A program made the position numbers and the translations under genes. Shown here piece by piece: positions 52,646 through 64,000 of a DNA stretch of 64,000 nt. The notes under the pieces were generated by a model. It was not told where the DNA came from. It ran no database searches and saw only the letters and a list, made by a program, of their open reading frames with translations. The DNA lies in the NCBI GenBank assembly GCA_000499405.2, contig HG738138.1, forward strand, positions 22,454,824 to 22,518,823, given 5' to 3'. Source of the DNA: Onchocerca volvulus. Taxonomy: Eukaryota > Nematoda > Chromadorea > Rhabditida > Onchocercidae. Positions within the stretch are counted from its first letter, which is position 1; the number at the start of each line of letters is the position of its first letter.

Positions 52646-55600
52646 ATGTCACCAATAACGCCAAGTGAAGGGAACAATATTCCCGCATTTCGTCCACGTG
52701 GCCGAGGTAAAAGACAACCAAATTCAGGTGGATCTTCCGCAGTGCTGGAAGTGGCAGCCATTGGAGGTTGAATTTGGCTCTTTTTATTGAATATATTTAT
52801 AAAGTTATTGAATTAAAAATTAACATTGGTAAAATGCCCCAAAAATGAGCCTTCCTGTTTCTCTCAGATTGCCAGCATTCTTCCATCGTCCAAATTATCA
52901 AAATTGCTCAGTTTGCAATGTAATTCAAATCTTAATATAATGGATAATAATGCTTTCTTGAATTGCCACTTCTCATTTATTGTTCATTTTCTGAGTCCAC
53001 GTCAAACATAGTTAAACTCTTCGAATATGTTTCGTTAAAACGCATGAATTTGAAACAGGTGAAGAAATGGAGATGATAGGCAGAGAAATTTGGACTGGTA
53101 CTAGTGCGGAGGCGCCTTCGCGGCAATCTTCAGTTCCCGAACAGATTAACGTGGCAGTCACGGCTGATATACATTCATTACAGTCAACATCGTCTAAAAA
53201 GAATATGTCTGCGCCGCAACTGTGCATTGCTGAATCTACATCTCCTTCAGTTCGTGATGATTCTTCCTCGGTACATAGTTAAATTGAGGAAATTTAAAGA
53301 AAATAAGAATGGTTGAAATAGGAAATTAAATGTAATATGTGAATTGAATTTTTGATATTTGTGGAAAAAATAAGTTTGGTTTAAAAAATGACAAAATAAT
53401 TAGTGATTAGAGAATTTGTGTTTAGATTCCACAGGGTACAGCAGGATGTTGTGATTCAACACGCGGTATAGCAATATCTGATGACAGTCGTTCACAAACA
53501 TCGTTTAGTGATTTAACGGATTCCGACTTGCTTGAGTTTGAAAATCTGAGTGTTCATCAGCCGGTAGAACTGGCGCATAGGAGGAGCCGTATTCACTTGG
53601 CGAGGTAGCTCTTTTAATCGAGATTCTTTTGAAATAGCCAGAATTGAACAAATTATCATGATCTCCTTCTTTCAAAAATGAATAACTGCCAAGAGTCTCT
53701 GCAAGCTGTCATGTTTTGAATATTAATTAAATCATTGTTTTTGAAATGGGTAATGAAAAAGCCGCTGGTATATTTACTTAGAAAAAAAATTATTAGAGTC
53801 GGTCAATTATCTGGAAATCCTTACAGCGATCAAAATATATTCCGAAATCGTAGACCCGCAGCATGCCTTATGGCACCAAAGTTACCACCAGCTCGTCAGC
53901 GTGAAACAGTTCGTGTAAAAACGAACATCTATCCACTGGAAGTTGGAAGCCGAATTGTGTATCGTTACGACGTGCGTATATATGCTATTCGTGCGGATAC
54001 ATCGAAAAAACGGATTACAGATTTGTGCAGAGGCGCCAATGATGAGTATGTCTGAATATCCTTATCTGGAGAATACGTTTCAAAATGTGTTCTACGCATT
54101 GAAGAGAATTTGTTTAATTCCGACATATAAAACCTATTTAAAATATTCTGTGGAAATGGAGTTTTAATTCTTACTTTTATAATTCAGTTTGTCCAGCATT
54201 GTATCGGACAAATGACATAAAGTTAGACGTGAACTTTCCAAATAGTTCTTTTATATATGCGTTTAGTTTTAATAAGTCTCAAATTATTGTTGCAGCTCTG
54301 GAGTAACTTTACGTCATCAGAAGTGTATGTTATTAATGAGACGAGCTTTGGAATTATACCGCGTTCTGAATGAAAGTGGTGCTTACCTGTATGATTTGTC
54401 AAGCACGTTGTTCACTAATGAGCCGCTTAATAAAGAATTGGTAAAGTTTTGTACTGTCAATACTGTTTATTGATTAAAATTTCATCTTATTAATTTAAAA
54501 TTAATTGGAAGTCTAAAGAGTCATTTATATTCCAAATTGCATTTTTATAATGAAGCCAACCGAATGTTTCAAAGTCCAATGAACCAAAGGATTTTGAATT
54601 TCCATCTAAAAATTTTTTTTAGCTCCCTCGCTTAAAAATATCGGCAGAGCAATTAACGCCAGAATTGAGTGATCTGATTGGTGCATGCAACGTGTTTATT
54701 GAGATAACGCCGTGTGCAGAAAATGCTCATACATTCAATGTTGTCGGTTATCGTGATTCAGTTACGAATGATTTGGCTCGTCAGGATCGCTCTTTCAGAC
54801 AATTTTTTGAAATTCTCACAAATAATAGTGCCTTGCAAAAGTAATGTATTTTGGTTTTAAGTCAGGTTATTATAAATTAACACCGTTTTTCTTTGCAACA
54901 TAATAATCAAGATTTTCATGGCTTTTACTGGAATTTTTATGAATGGCAAAAAGTCAGCCATGTAAACATAAGCGAAATGATTATTTTACATTCTGCAAAT
55001 GATGGAATTTGTTTGCAATTTTGTCGCTTATTTTCACAATAGCGCAAATTTTCTTAAGTGGATCTCGCAAGCAGAATATAATTTGTTGTAGCCTATATCA
55101 TTTCCGAAATCAGAATCGTTACTGCAATTTATTTGAAATAAAGATTAGATAATGCAGTCGTTATCTTGTTTAGTTGAGATATCAGAGCTGCATATCATGG
55201 AAGAACTTTAGTTAGGTCTGTTCAAATCTGAGTTTAATTAAAATTATTTTATAAAAATTGAAGGGGAACGCACTATGCATTTGGTTGCGGTAGATTATTT
55301 TTGGTAGATGGTAAGAAATATAAACTTGAACAACAATCATTGAGTGAGAGCAGAACTCTTATCACTGGTGTCGATAAAGGAATCCGTATTATCAAACGAT
55401 TGAATGGCAGTATTATCCCAGCACTTGTTATTGATTGTATGGTTTTTTATTCTTTTCAAATTTTCTATAAAATTTGGTGTATTTGGATTTAGATTTCAAA
55501 ATTTTGAGCTATAAAGTGAAGTTTTTTTTCAGTAAAGAAAGCTGCATTTTTTGATGCAGTTCCATTGGCGGAGATGGTGCAGAAAGTACTAATGAAAAAT

Positions 55601-58600
55601 GATTCCCGTTCCTCTATTCCTTTTTTGGATGCAAATCTTTTCAATCATTTTGTACGCAAATTAAATGACATTATCCGAGGTATAATTCCTGAAGAATATG
55701 TAGGCATTTAGTTGACAAAGAAATTCTCTTTGTTACCAGTTTCCTGCAAATTTTGTTTTTGAATCCAGATGCAGAAAATATAGCATTTGTTGAAGATGCA
55801 TTTTCGGCCGGATTTTTTGCAGATCTTCGATTAGAACATTTGAACTGCACAAACAAATCATTCCTGGCATCTGGTTTATCTGATAAACCTATCGGACAAA
55901 TTAGGTATGCTCATTGTTTTTCGCGTTTTATGCTTCATATTCATTCATTTATTTCTGCATAAATCTTGCGTTTAAAGTTGGATATCTTATAAAACTTGAA
56001 AATTGACATTTCAGACTTTCTGTCGGCAAAAACATCCCGCCAGTTCCAATGTTGCAATATTATAAAGAGCAAGGTTATCATATCCGGTAAGTTTTCTCTT
56101 GAAACAGGTTTTACAGACTTGTATATTATATTGTACTCTATCGCTTAATTGAACCCCTTAAGTTACATGTTTCAAACCGCTTGCATATTAATAGAAAAAA
56201 ATTGAAAGAAACAACCATGTAATTGTTTTCACTTACTTCACTTAAAATTTTTAATTCAATGTAAAATGTATCATTTTTTTTTCAAGTTATTAACCGATTT
56301 AATTGTAAAATTGTTTAAGGGCGGATTGGCCAGCGGTCCGTTTAGTCACGAATTTTGGCACTTCATATTTCCCAATTGAAGTATTGCAAGTCGCACCTTG
56401 CCAACGCGTGCCATTGAGCAAGCAGACACCATTACAAATGAAAGATGCGATAAAAGTATGATTTATTTATGTGGTAAAGAATGTAAATGACATACAAATT
56501 TGAAATTATAACTGGTGGATTATGGATTAGAATTTTTCTGAATTTTGCTTCATAATCAGTGCAAACATTGGTGGAGCCAATATATATATTTTTAGCTATT
56601 CTACTAGCTTTAGGCAAATTCGCTGATTTATTGCAAATAAGTGTTTTATAGGAATGTGCCATGCTTCCGCACGTGCGTTTCCGCGACATCGCCCGAAATT
56701 TGCAGGCACTTGACTTAGATGAGACGATACATTATAATCCATTTCTAGCCGCCTTTGGAGTACGAATTAGTTCGACTCCACTCACTGTAAGTTTTTCACT
56801 TTCTTTTGGCTCTTCAGTTCATTTTTTCTTCAGTGGTCTTTCGGTCATATTAATTTCAGGTCGAAGGCCACCGTCGTCTCGCACCGAAAGTACAGTATTC
56901 CAATACGCAAGGTGGGACAGCTGTCATCGACATCGACAGTAAAAATGTAAGAATATTGTGATTTTGAAATTTTTAAACCAAAAAAATCACGTTTTGTTTT
57001 ATTGTAGGCAAACTGGCGAATGATTGGAAAGAAATATTTAATTGGGGCACAACTTCGCTGCTGGTTCATATTTTATGATGACGCGAGAGATGGGGATATA
57101 GTTGCGTAAGTTCTTAAATATGGCGATTAAATCCATTATTTTGTGAATTTGAAGATCATTTGTTACTGATAATCGATATTTGCAAATGTCAATTGCATTG
57201 AATGTATGTCGGTGGTAAGGTCATTAATGGAATTTCAGAACATTTGCAAAAGTTTTGGTTCGCGAATGTTACAAGAAAGGCATAAAGATGGTGGATCCTG
57301 TCATTAAAAATGTGCAGTTTGAACAATTGGAAAGTTATTTTAAGCAAATTCACGAAACTTATCCAAATGAACGAGCATTTGTGTTGTATATCGATTCCCG
57401 TGATGATACTCATGGTTTCTTTCACCATTTAAATATTTAATACACTTTATAAAGTAATTTTCAGAGAACCGAAAATTTGAAAATCGCACGAAAATGAGAA
57501 CTTCCTTCTATAAACTTAAGTGTTCTCGTAGTCCTAAATAAAACTTTTGCATTCAGAAATCCTTTCAGATGATTTGAAATTATATGAAGCTCTTCATCGC
57601 ATAATCACGCAACACATACATGGATTGAGAGCTCGTGAAGCACCAAAAAAACTTGCCACGTTGGAAAACATCATCAACAAGTTGAACTGCAAGAATTTCG
57701 GGCAATGTTATGGCATTGTACCGGAATCATTTGCGTATGTGTATTTTATCACAAAAATCTACATTTTCCAAATCATTTTTTAACTTGAGTTTATAACTAA
57801 GTTCATTGTTGAACAGTGCACATATTTTAACGAATTTACATAGTTCAGGAACTAATTTAATGTATTGTTTTACGGTGTTTTTCAGAACCAATAAATGGAT
57901 TTCAACTGGAAAGACTCTTATAATTGGTTATGACGTATGTCATCCAGAACCTCAACCAAAACATGAAAGAAGAATGCGGATGTCGCCTACACAGCCGAGC
58001 GTTCTTGGAGTACGTTCTTCTATTCATAATATACCACAGCAGTCGAGAATTTTGAAAGAAGATAAATAAGTGGAACACTGAATTCCATAAAATGGATGAA
58101 GTAATTATTGATTTTCAGATTAGTTTTAACGGAGCAATTTGTCCGGAAACATTCATTGGTGATTATTCATTCCAAGAACCTCGTAAAGAACAAGTAACCA
58201 GCTCCATTTTGGAAGAGCGGATATACTGGATTTTGAGTCTCTTTTGTCGCAATCGTAATGGTATGCTTCCCGAAACTGTGATTATCACACGTGATGGCGT
58301 TTCAGAGGGGCAGTTCAGAATGGTGAGCCCTTAAAAACTTTGTTCATTTTATTTTTTTACTTATTGCCGTGTCTTTATATAAAGTAGCATTTTATGACTC
58401 AAGATTTCGGCAATATATATATATATATATAGCCGAAATCTTGAGTCATAAAATATATATATATATATATATACATCTAAAATATTTAAGGTAATGGAAG
58501 ACGAAATAGAAGCCATTCGTCAAGGAATGCGTAATTTTGGAAAAGCGAAAGCTGGAATCGATAATTACTCACCGAATATAGTATGCATCATTGCTTGCAA

Positions 58601-59525
58601 GAGACACAACAAGCGTTTTGCAATTGAGAATGGTTAATTTCATTAAGTTTTGAAATTTTGAAGAATTTCGAATAAAAAAAATATAGGAAGTTATACCAAT
58701 ATATTATTATTTGAATTTTTCTAATATATCTGAATTTTAGGTCGCTCTTTGGAAAACTGTTTGCCATTGACAGTGATTGACAGAGATATTACGCGTCCAG
58801 ATACCACGGAATTTTTTATGCAATCTCATAAAATCATAAAGGTCTTCCTTCTGATAGGAGATTTTAAGAATAAATTAGATTCCAAGTGTACTGGTAGTTT
58901 GGTCATGACTAACACTCTCCTGTATAAAACTCTAATGTAAGGCATGATGACCGTAGTAAAGATGAGATAATCGAATTGAATCTCTCATCTTACAAGAATT
59001 TCATAAATTTTATGGATTTCAGGGTACCGGAAAGTTGCCTGCTTATTCGATGCCTATCAATGAAGCAAATTTAACCATGGATGAAGCACAGTCATTAATG
59101 ATGGCTCTGTGCTTTACTCATCAAATTGTTAATCAAGCAGTTTCAATTCCAGAACCAATTTATCAGGCGGATGAATGGGCTAAAAGAGGGCGTAACAACT
59201 TCAAGGCTATGTTGTAATTATTTATGCTGTTCGAATTTCTGTCTCAATGCCTTTTTTGCATGGCAAAAAAATATTTGATCAAAAAGGATTCCACACCTTT
59301 ACTTATGTATTTATAATTATAAAGATTACTAATTCGTTTTTAATTCCGGATTTAAGTGGTTAAAATGAGAATGGTCATATAAATTAATATTTATGCTCTA
59401 GACGACGTGTTGGCGGCAAGGAGCATTTACCAATCCTGGATGGTGGAAATGTCGATTGGAATCGTGTCACACGACGCCTTTGTTATATGGACACCGAACT
59501 CGAATTGACACGAGCCAATGCATAA
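52646..59525 (+). CDS. Argonaute protein, worm-specific (WAGO-like), with altered slicer residue
   Basis: Argonautes bind small RNAs and direct silencing. Twenty-two exons join in phase to about 1114 aa: 52646-52766, 53059-53270, 53426-53604, 53797-54045, 54296-54440, 54623-54840, 55264-55436, 55533-55679, 55769-55904, 56015-56086, 56320-56455, 56652-56786, 56860-56946, 57008-57105, 57239-57414, 57557-57734, 57886-58009, 58119-58322, 58491-58632, 58741-58841, 59023-59210, 59402-59525. The N-terminal arm has an arginine/glycine motif (RPRGRGKR). Then come N, PAZ (about aa 433-600), MID and PIWI (from about aa 820). Slicer positions read Asp837 (IGYDVCHP), Glu886 (PRKEQ) and Asp921 (TRDGVSEGQF), but the last position, normally His, is Ser1020 (LPAYSMPINE). 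The tail (VSIPEPIYQADEWAKRGRNN, ending MDTELELTRANA) is of the nematode WAGO type; exact subclade uncertain. A stop 8 bases past the donor at 59210 would truncate the protein if that intron were retained. The fourth exon could begin at 53782. Confidence 0.92.
58389..58472. repeat. Perfect 23-bp inverted repeat around a TA tract in an Argonaute intron
   Basis: The left arm 58389-58411 (core TTATGACTCAAGATTTCGGC) and right arm 58432-58454 are exact reverse complements. The 20 bases between are a TA run that is nearly self-complementary, so the stem could extend. A second TA run follows to about 58472. The element sits in the intron 58323-58490, just upstream of its acceptor, and would fold in the pre-mRNA. 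Confidence 0.9.
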
Positions 59526-61116
59526 GGAAGCAATCGGGCTTTTCTGTCATCATTTCGAATGTCAAATTCTCTTTTTAAAGAATTTTTCGCGTCAATACTG
59601 ATGTTATGATTTTTGTTGTCAGTAGTGCGATGACTCTCTAAAGTTTTTTATCGATCCGTCTTTTTATCTTAATCAGCGTTTTTATTAAAATTTAGATCTC
59701 TTTATGATTTTTAAAGAACATCATCATCCTATTGTCCATTTTTTTTCCTTGTGCCTTCTTATCCAAATAATCACTGCCACTTTTTTCTATCAAAATGCGA
59801 TATTTTAATAAGATTCTACTAAATGTTCCCTTCACTGTTATTGTTTTTGACAAGAGCTTATACGTGGATTCGAATTAGATTTTCAGATTTCTTCATTGTC
59901 TTTCTAAATGACCTAATGTTGCTAATATATTTGAATCTTTCTTTTATCGGAAAAGAATTCATATTTTAATTCCATTACCTTTTAATATCATTATGAATTT
60001 GAATAGGAATATTCTTTATTATCATTGTCTTTGAATCGGCATTGAATAAAAGAGATTTTACAATTGTTGGACTGTACTGCGACAGATTGATGAGTAACTG
60101 TGTTTTCGGTAAAAGTTCGTAATGGTGTCGGAAAATTCCGAAAGATGGTTTGATTGCCCAAGTTTGAGGTCAAGAAGCGTGGCGATAATTCCAAATGAAC
60201 CGCCAAAACAACTAAAGATAAACATGTTTTCCGTCAAAGCGATGAAAATTTTTACCGTCAAAGTGCTCCAATTAACAAATAAACAAAGCGACGAGAGTGG
60301 TCAGGAAAGAAGGAGAAGCTCCGAAAGAATATATAAGGTTCGGATTTATGAAAGGAGCACTCTCCTTTTGGGAAAAATTCTCTCGAACGGTTTTTAACGG
60401 GGGCAGTTTTGTACTAACTTTATATGACAGTTTCACTCAACACGACAGATCCACAAAGACACAATTCGATGCTTCAACAGCAACAATTCGAGAAACTCGA
60501 TCGAAACGAGCAACAATTCAACTGAAGGCCATTGTTAGTATTGTATTTATCGTGTTTTGTTCATTCTTATTGTTTACTATTGCAAAGTGCGATATTATTT
60601 ACAATGTCGTATAAATTTAGTAAAAGCTATTGTTGACCTAGTGGATTCATTACATCAAAAAGATCTCCAATCCGGATTGCAAATCAAATAGGCTTTTTTC
60701 CCCCCAACAAATGTCAGAAAAGTGAGTTCTGCTGCAAAACCGATGGTACGGCACGATTTAGCTGGTGTGTTTAAGGCTTGACAATATACGATTATCCGGT
60801 ACAATATCTGCTCCCATTTCCTCTTTGTTAAATCACATTTACAGATCCCCCATGTTTTGAGTTGCTGTAAATCTAACTTCATGTCCCACAGTGGGATCGA
60901 CATTTTCGTAACGACTCGGGCCGTTGATGCAGAGCGAAGTGCAGAGATGGGGTTCTGCTTGGATGTTGTGCGAAACCGATTTGCTGGGCGAAGGATTGCA
61001 ACAAAGAAGCAAGTTTGGAATTGTGAGCTTGATTGCGGCGGGTCGTTATTTGAGAACTTACGGCCTAGACTTTATCTCTAGGAGCAACATCTTAAAGTTT
61101 TTGTGCTCTTTTTTAG
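59526..61116. other. Argonaute 3' flank and Crooked neck upstream region
   Basis: The first 0.5 kb is T-rich and looks like a 3' UTR. From about 60100 to 61130 the DNA is less AT-rich and several overlapping frames stay open. One of them, about 60348-60614 from its first ATG, ends in a hydrophobic stretch (IVSIVFIVFCSFLLFTIA) that could be a membrane segment. None matches a family I know. The simplest reading is promoter and 5' UTR of the Crooked neck gene, but a small unrecognised gene is possible. Confidence 0.45.
60045..60050 (+). promoter_or_regulatory. Candidate polyadenylation signal for the Argonaute gene
   Basis: AATAAA about 520 bases after the stop at 59523-59525, near the point where base composition changes. 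Suggestive only. Confidence 0.3.
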
Positions 61117-61122
61117 GTCCAA
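61111..61122 (+). other. Splice or trans-splice acceptor before the Crooked neck start
   Basis: A pyrimidine tract ending TTTTTTAG at 61116 lies six bases before the ATG at 61123. This is a typical spliced-leader position in nematodes. A non-coding upstream exon is the alternative. Confidence 0.5.
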
Positions 61123-64000
61123 ATGATGGATGATTTCGAAGAAATGCCGGGTAATAAGCCATTGCGGCTACCAAAGAAAGCAGCTAAAGTAAAAAACAAA
61201 GTATGTCATTGCTAAAAACTAATTCTTCAACGATTGATTTAATTTCATTTGCAGTTGTTAATTTCAGTTGAACTTAAGAATTAGCATATGAAATCTTTGT
61301 ACGATCCTTGCAATTAGAAGCTTACAGTTTTTATTTTCGAATTTTAGTTAAGAAGTAGTGGTGATTCTATTTATTTGTTTATTTACTGAACTGTTTTGCA
61401 AACGTAAAAACATTCAGTACACTTCTGTCAGTTTTTCAGGCTCCAGCAGCTCTACAAATAACAGCGGAGCAGTTGTTACGTGAAGCAAAAGAACGTGATT
61501 TAGAAATTGTTGCACCACCGCCAAAAACTAAAATATCGGATCCGGAGGAACTAGCCGAATATCAGAGGAAACGTAGGTACGTATCGATAAAGTTATCGTC
61601 AAATTACACTTTTCATCCCGAATTTTTAAATTTAGGCATTAGGAAATAAAATTTTGCGAATTTCAAACCTTCAGAATCAGAACTTTATGAAGTTTTAATG
61701 TTACTTTCACCATTGAATTACTATTGTGAAACATACTGTAAGGACAAATTTATGCTTGAAAACTTTCAGGAAGGAATTCGAAGATAACATCCGTAAAAAT
61801 CGTTCGCAGATAGCAAACTGGGTAAAATATGCAAAATGGGAAGAAAATATAGGTGAAATGCAAAGAGCTCGTTCAGTGTTTGAGCGCGCACTTGATACCG
61901 ATCATCGTTCTATCACATTATGGCTACAATATGCGGAGATGGAAATGAGGTAAATTTTTCAATTTTCACAGAATAGCAGCTTAACTTTGATATGTGAAGC
62001 TCTATTATATGTCACTACTCATTATATTGAAGCGGCTGTAAATTGAGTTCAATGTTTATAAGATTTTAGGAACAAACAAATTAATCATGCTCGAAATATT
62101 TGGGATAGAGGAGTCACTATTTTGCCTCGAGCTACACAGTTCTGGTTGAAATATTCATACATGGAAGAACTGATCGGAAATATACCTGGAGCAAGACAAG
62201 TAGAATCTTTTGCTATTTAAGCCTGAATGTCCCCATTTAATTTATAAAAGATCGATACTCGCAAGTATTTATTGGGAGCATTCATGAAAATGAGCAGGGA
62301 TAAACTTATTCCATATGCATAAATCGTCAAGATAGATTTTCTATGATTCATACTTTATGTAGCATAGCTTAGGTATTCGAACGCTGGATGGAATGGGAAC
62401 CACCAGAGCAAGCTTGGCAAACATATGTCAATTTTGAACTGCGCTACAAAGAAATTGATCGTGCGCGTACTATTTGGCAGCGTTTTCTTCATGTTCACGG
62501 ACACGATGTGAAGCAGTGGTTGCGTTATGCAAAATTTGAAGAAAGATTCGGCTATATTGGAAATGCCCGTGCTGTAAGTGTTTTGGATAGATTGCGATTT
62601 TCGTTAAACCGTTTGAGAGATATGTTTGCTAGTTATAGAGAAAAAATAATGACGAAAATGGATCGCCGTACGTTTAAGCATTGTGATCAATAATTATCTA
62701 ATATGTTATGCTTCAAAGAATCAATGTATTAAAAGATTGCATGAAAAGCTTCACTGATAGTTCGAAGCAATAATTTAATTTCGTAAAATTTATCAAAAAA
62801 TTATAATCACTATTCGCGAAATTATGCAGTTATTATTATTTTCTTCATTAGTTGTTAGCTTTAGGTTTATGAACGAGCATTGGAATATTTTGGCGAGGAA
62901 AATTTGAATGAAGTGTTGCTAATTGCATTTGCTCAGTTTGAAGAGCGACAGAAGGAGCATGAGAGATCAAGGGTTATTTACAGGTATAGCGGGATTTTTT
63001 AAATGATTCGCATTTCATTGATATATCTACAAAGTTTGATTCGGATTATTGACAGTAGTTAAATTTAGACTGCATTTGGATTGATTAATTTAAGTCAGTT
63101 ATAATTATGAGTGAAATTGTTCTTTGGTATTTTTTCATGTGATTTTGCAGATATGGATTAGATCACCTTCCGGCTGATCGGACTGGCGAAATATTTAAAT
63201 TCTACACCATTCACGAAAAAAAGTATGGTGAAAGAGCGGGGATCGAAAATGTAATTGTTAGTAAGCGGCGCCATCAGTATGAAGAGGTTAATAATCTTGA
63301 ATAAAGAACTGCAAAAATGGTAGTACTTGATGGAATTATCGATTTTTATAAAATATGTTTTTGAATTGTAACAGATAAATCCGAAATCTTTTTTAAAAGT
63401 ATTAATTATTTTTGTGTAATTAGGTTTCTTTCAGCAAATTGCCGAGAATTCGTATAATTACGATGCCTGGTTTGATTACATTCGTTTATTACAAAATGAG
63501 AAAATTGATCGTGAAGAGATGGAAGATACATTTGAGAGAGCAATAGCCAATGTACCGCTTCAACCTGAAAAGAGGTATTTTTTAATTTAATTGGTGATTT
63601 GAATAAATGGTATAGATACGAATTCAGTAGATTATGGTTTGTATATTTGGAATTGTTAAACTACATTTCGCATTTCGTTTCTGCTAAAGAACTGGGAAAT
63701 TTTTTCGGGCATACATTAACGGATAATGTTAAAGAAAAATCGTCAATATTATAGAAACCGTTCAGATAAAATGATTAATAAACATTTAATTTAAAATACA
63801 TTGAGAAAAAACGGCTATTTTGGAAGCGATTCCGACAGTGAAGCTGACTTTTCGGTTGAAATAATTGTTTTATTTTTTGGATAGGTATTGGCGGCGGTAC
63901 ATTTATTTATGGATTAATTATGCGCTTTACCAAGAATTGGATGTTGGTGACATAGAGAAGACACGAGATGTTTACAAAGTTTGCTTACAAGTCATTCCTC
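61123..64000 (+). CDS. Crooked neck-like splicing factor (CRNKL1/Clf1), 5' part
   Basis: Crooked neck/Clf1 is a nuclear scaffold of the Prp19-associated complex in the spliceosome, built of HAT (half-TPR) repeats. Nine exons are in the window: 61123-61200, 61440-61576, 61770-61949, 62070-62199, 62373-62573, 62865-62983, 63151-63286, 63435-63574 and 63895 to the window end, where the gene is cut. The N-terminus ([35 protein letters not shown]) precedes a run of HAT motifs: [100 protein letters not shown], then [18 protein letters not shown] and [20 protein letters not shown]. These match the family in order and spacing. The first of two adjacent ATGs is chosen because it follows the acceptor most closely. 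About 40 kDa of the expected protein is seen. Confidence 0.95.

Noticed and set aside
55680..55711. Possible 32-base intron in the Argonaute gene, ending at the TTTAG at 55707-55711
   Set aside because: It is too short for normal splicing, and the acceptor at 55767-55768 keeps the frame with a normal 89-base intron. The residues it would add do not resemble the family.

Overview
The window looks like nuclear DNA of a parasitic nematode, most likely a filarial (spirurid) worm. The reasons are very AT-rich noncoding DNA, small exons, introns with the short nematode acceptor (TTTCAG-like), and proteins whose closest remembered relatives are nematode ones, including a worm-type Argonaute. I cannot name the species. 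The long open frames are mostly fragments, so I rebuilt each gene exon by exon from splice sites, reading frame and family conservation. Seven protein-coding genes result. In all seven the exon phases close exactly.

Layout. 1-16.3 kb: AT-rich, gene-poor DNA with no exon I can support, but with several simple repeats and hairpins. 16.3-24.2 kb (+): an Ena/VASP-family actin regulator (unc-34 type) with a 4.8 kb intron that holds a tandem repeat. 27.1-28.7 kb (+): a secreted or lysosomal RNase T2. 28.7-35.6 kb: no gene seen. 35.6-49.3 kb (-): three genes in the same orientation, transcribed in the order NC2-alpha/DRAP1, farnesyltransferase beta subunit, CEBPZ/Noc1-like ribosome-assembly factor. 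49.3-52.6 kb: a shared upstream region between divergent genes. 52.6-59.5 kb (+): a 22-exon Argonaute. 61.1-64.0 kb (+): the 5' part of the Crooked neck/CRNKL1/Clf1 splicing factor, cut by the window end.

How they work together. The genes are mostly housekeeping or regulatory (cytoskeleton, RNA turnover, protein prenylation, transcription repression, ribosome assembly, small-RNA silencing, splicing) and do not form one pathway. The three minus-strand genes are close enough (0.9 and 1.7 kb gaps) to be a candidate operon or conserved block.

Points of interest. The Argonaute keeps three of the four slicer residues, but the final histidine position is serine. A perfect 23-bp inverted repeat around a TA tract lies inside one of its introns. 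The farnesyltransferase gene needs a GC-AG intron. A coding-looking segment of unknown origin lies inside a CEBPZ intron. I found no CRISPR, prophage, insertion sequence or clear transposon, and no convincing tRNA or rRNA. I did not find a clearly new biological system.
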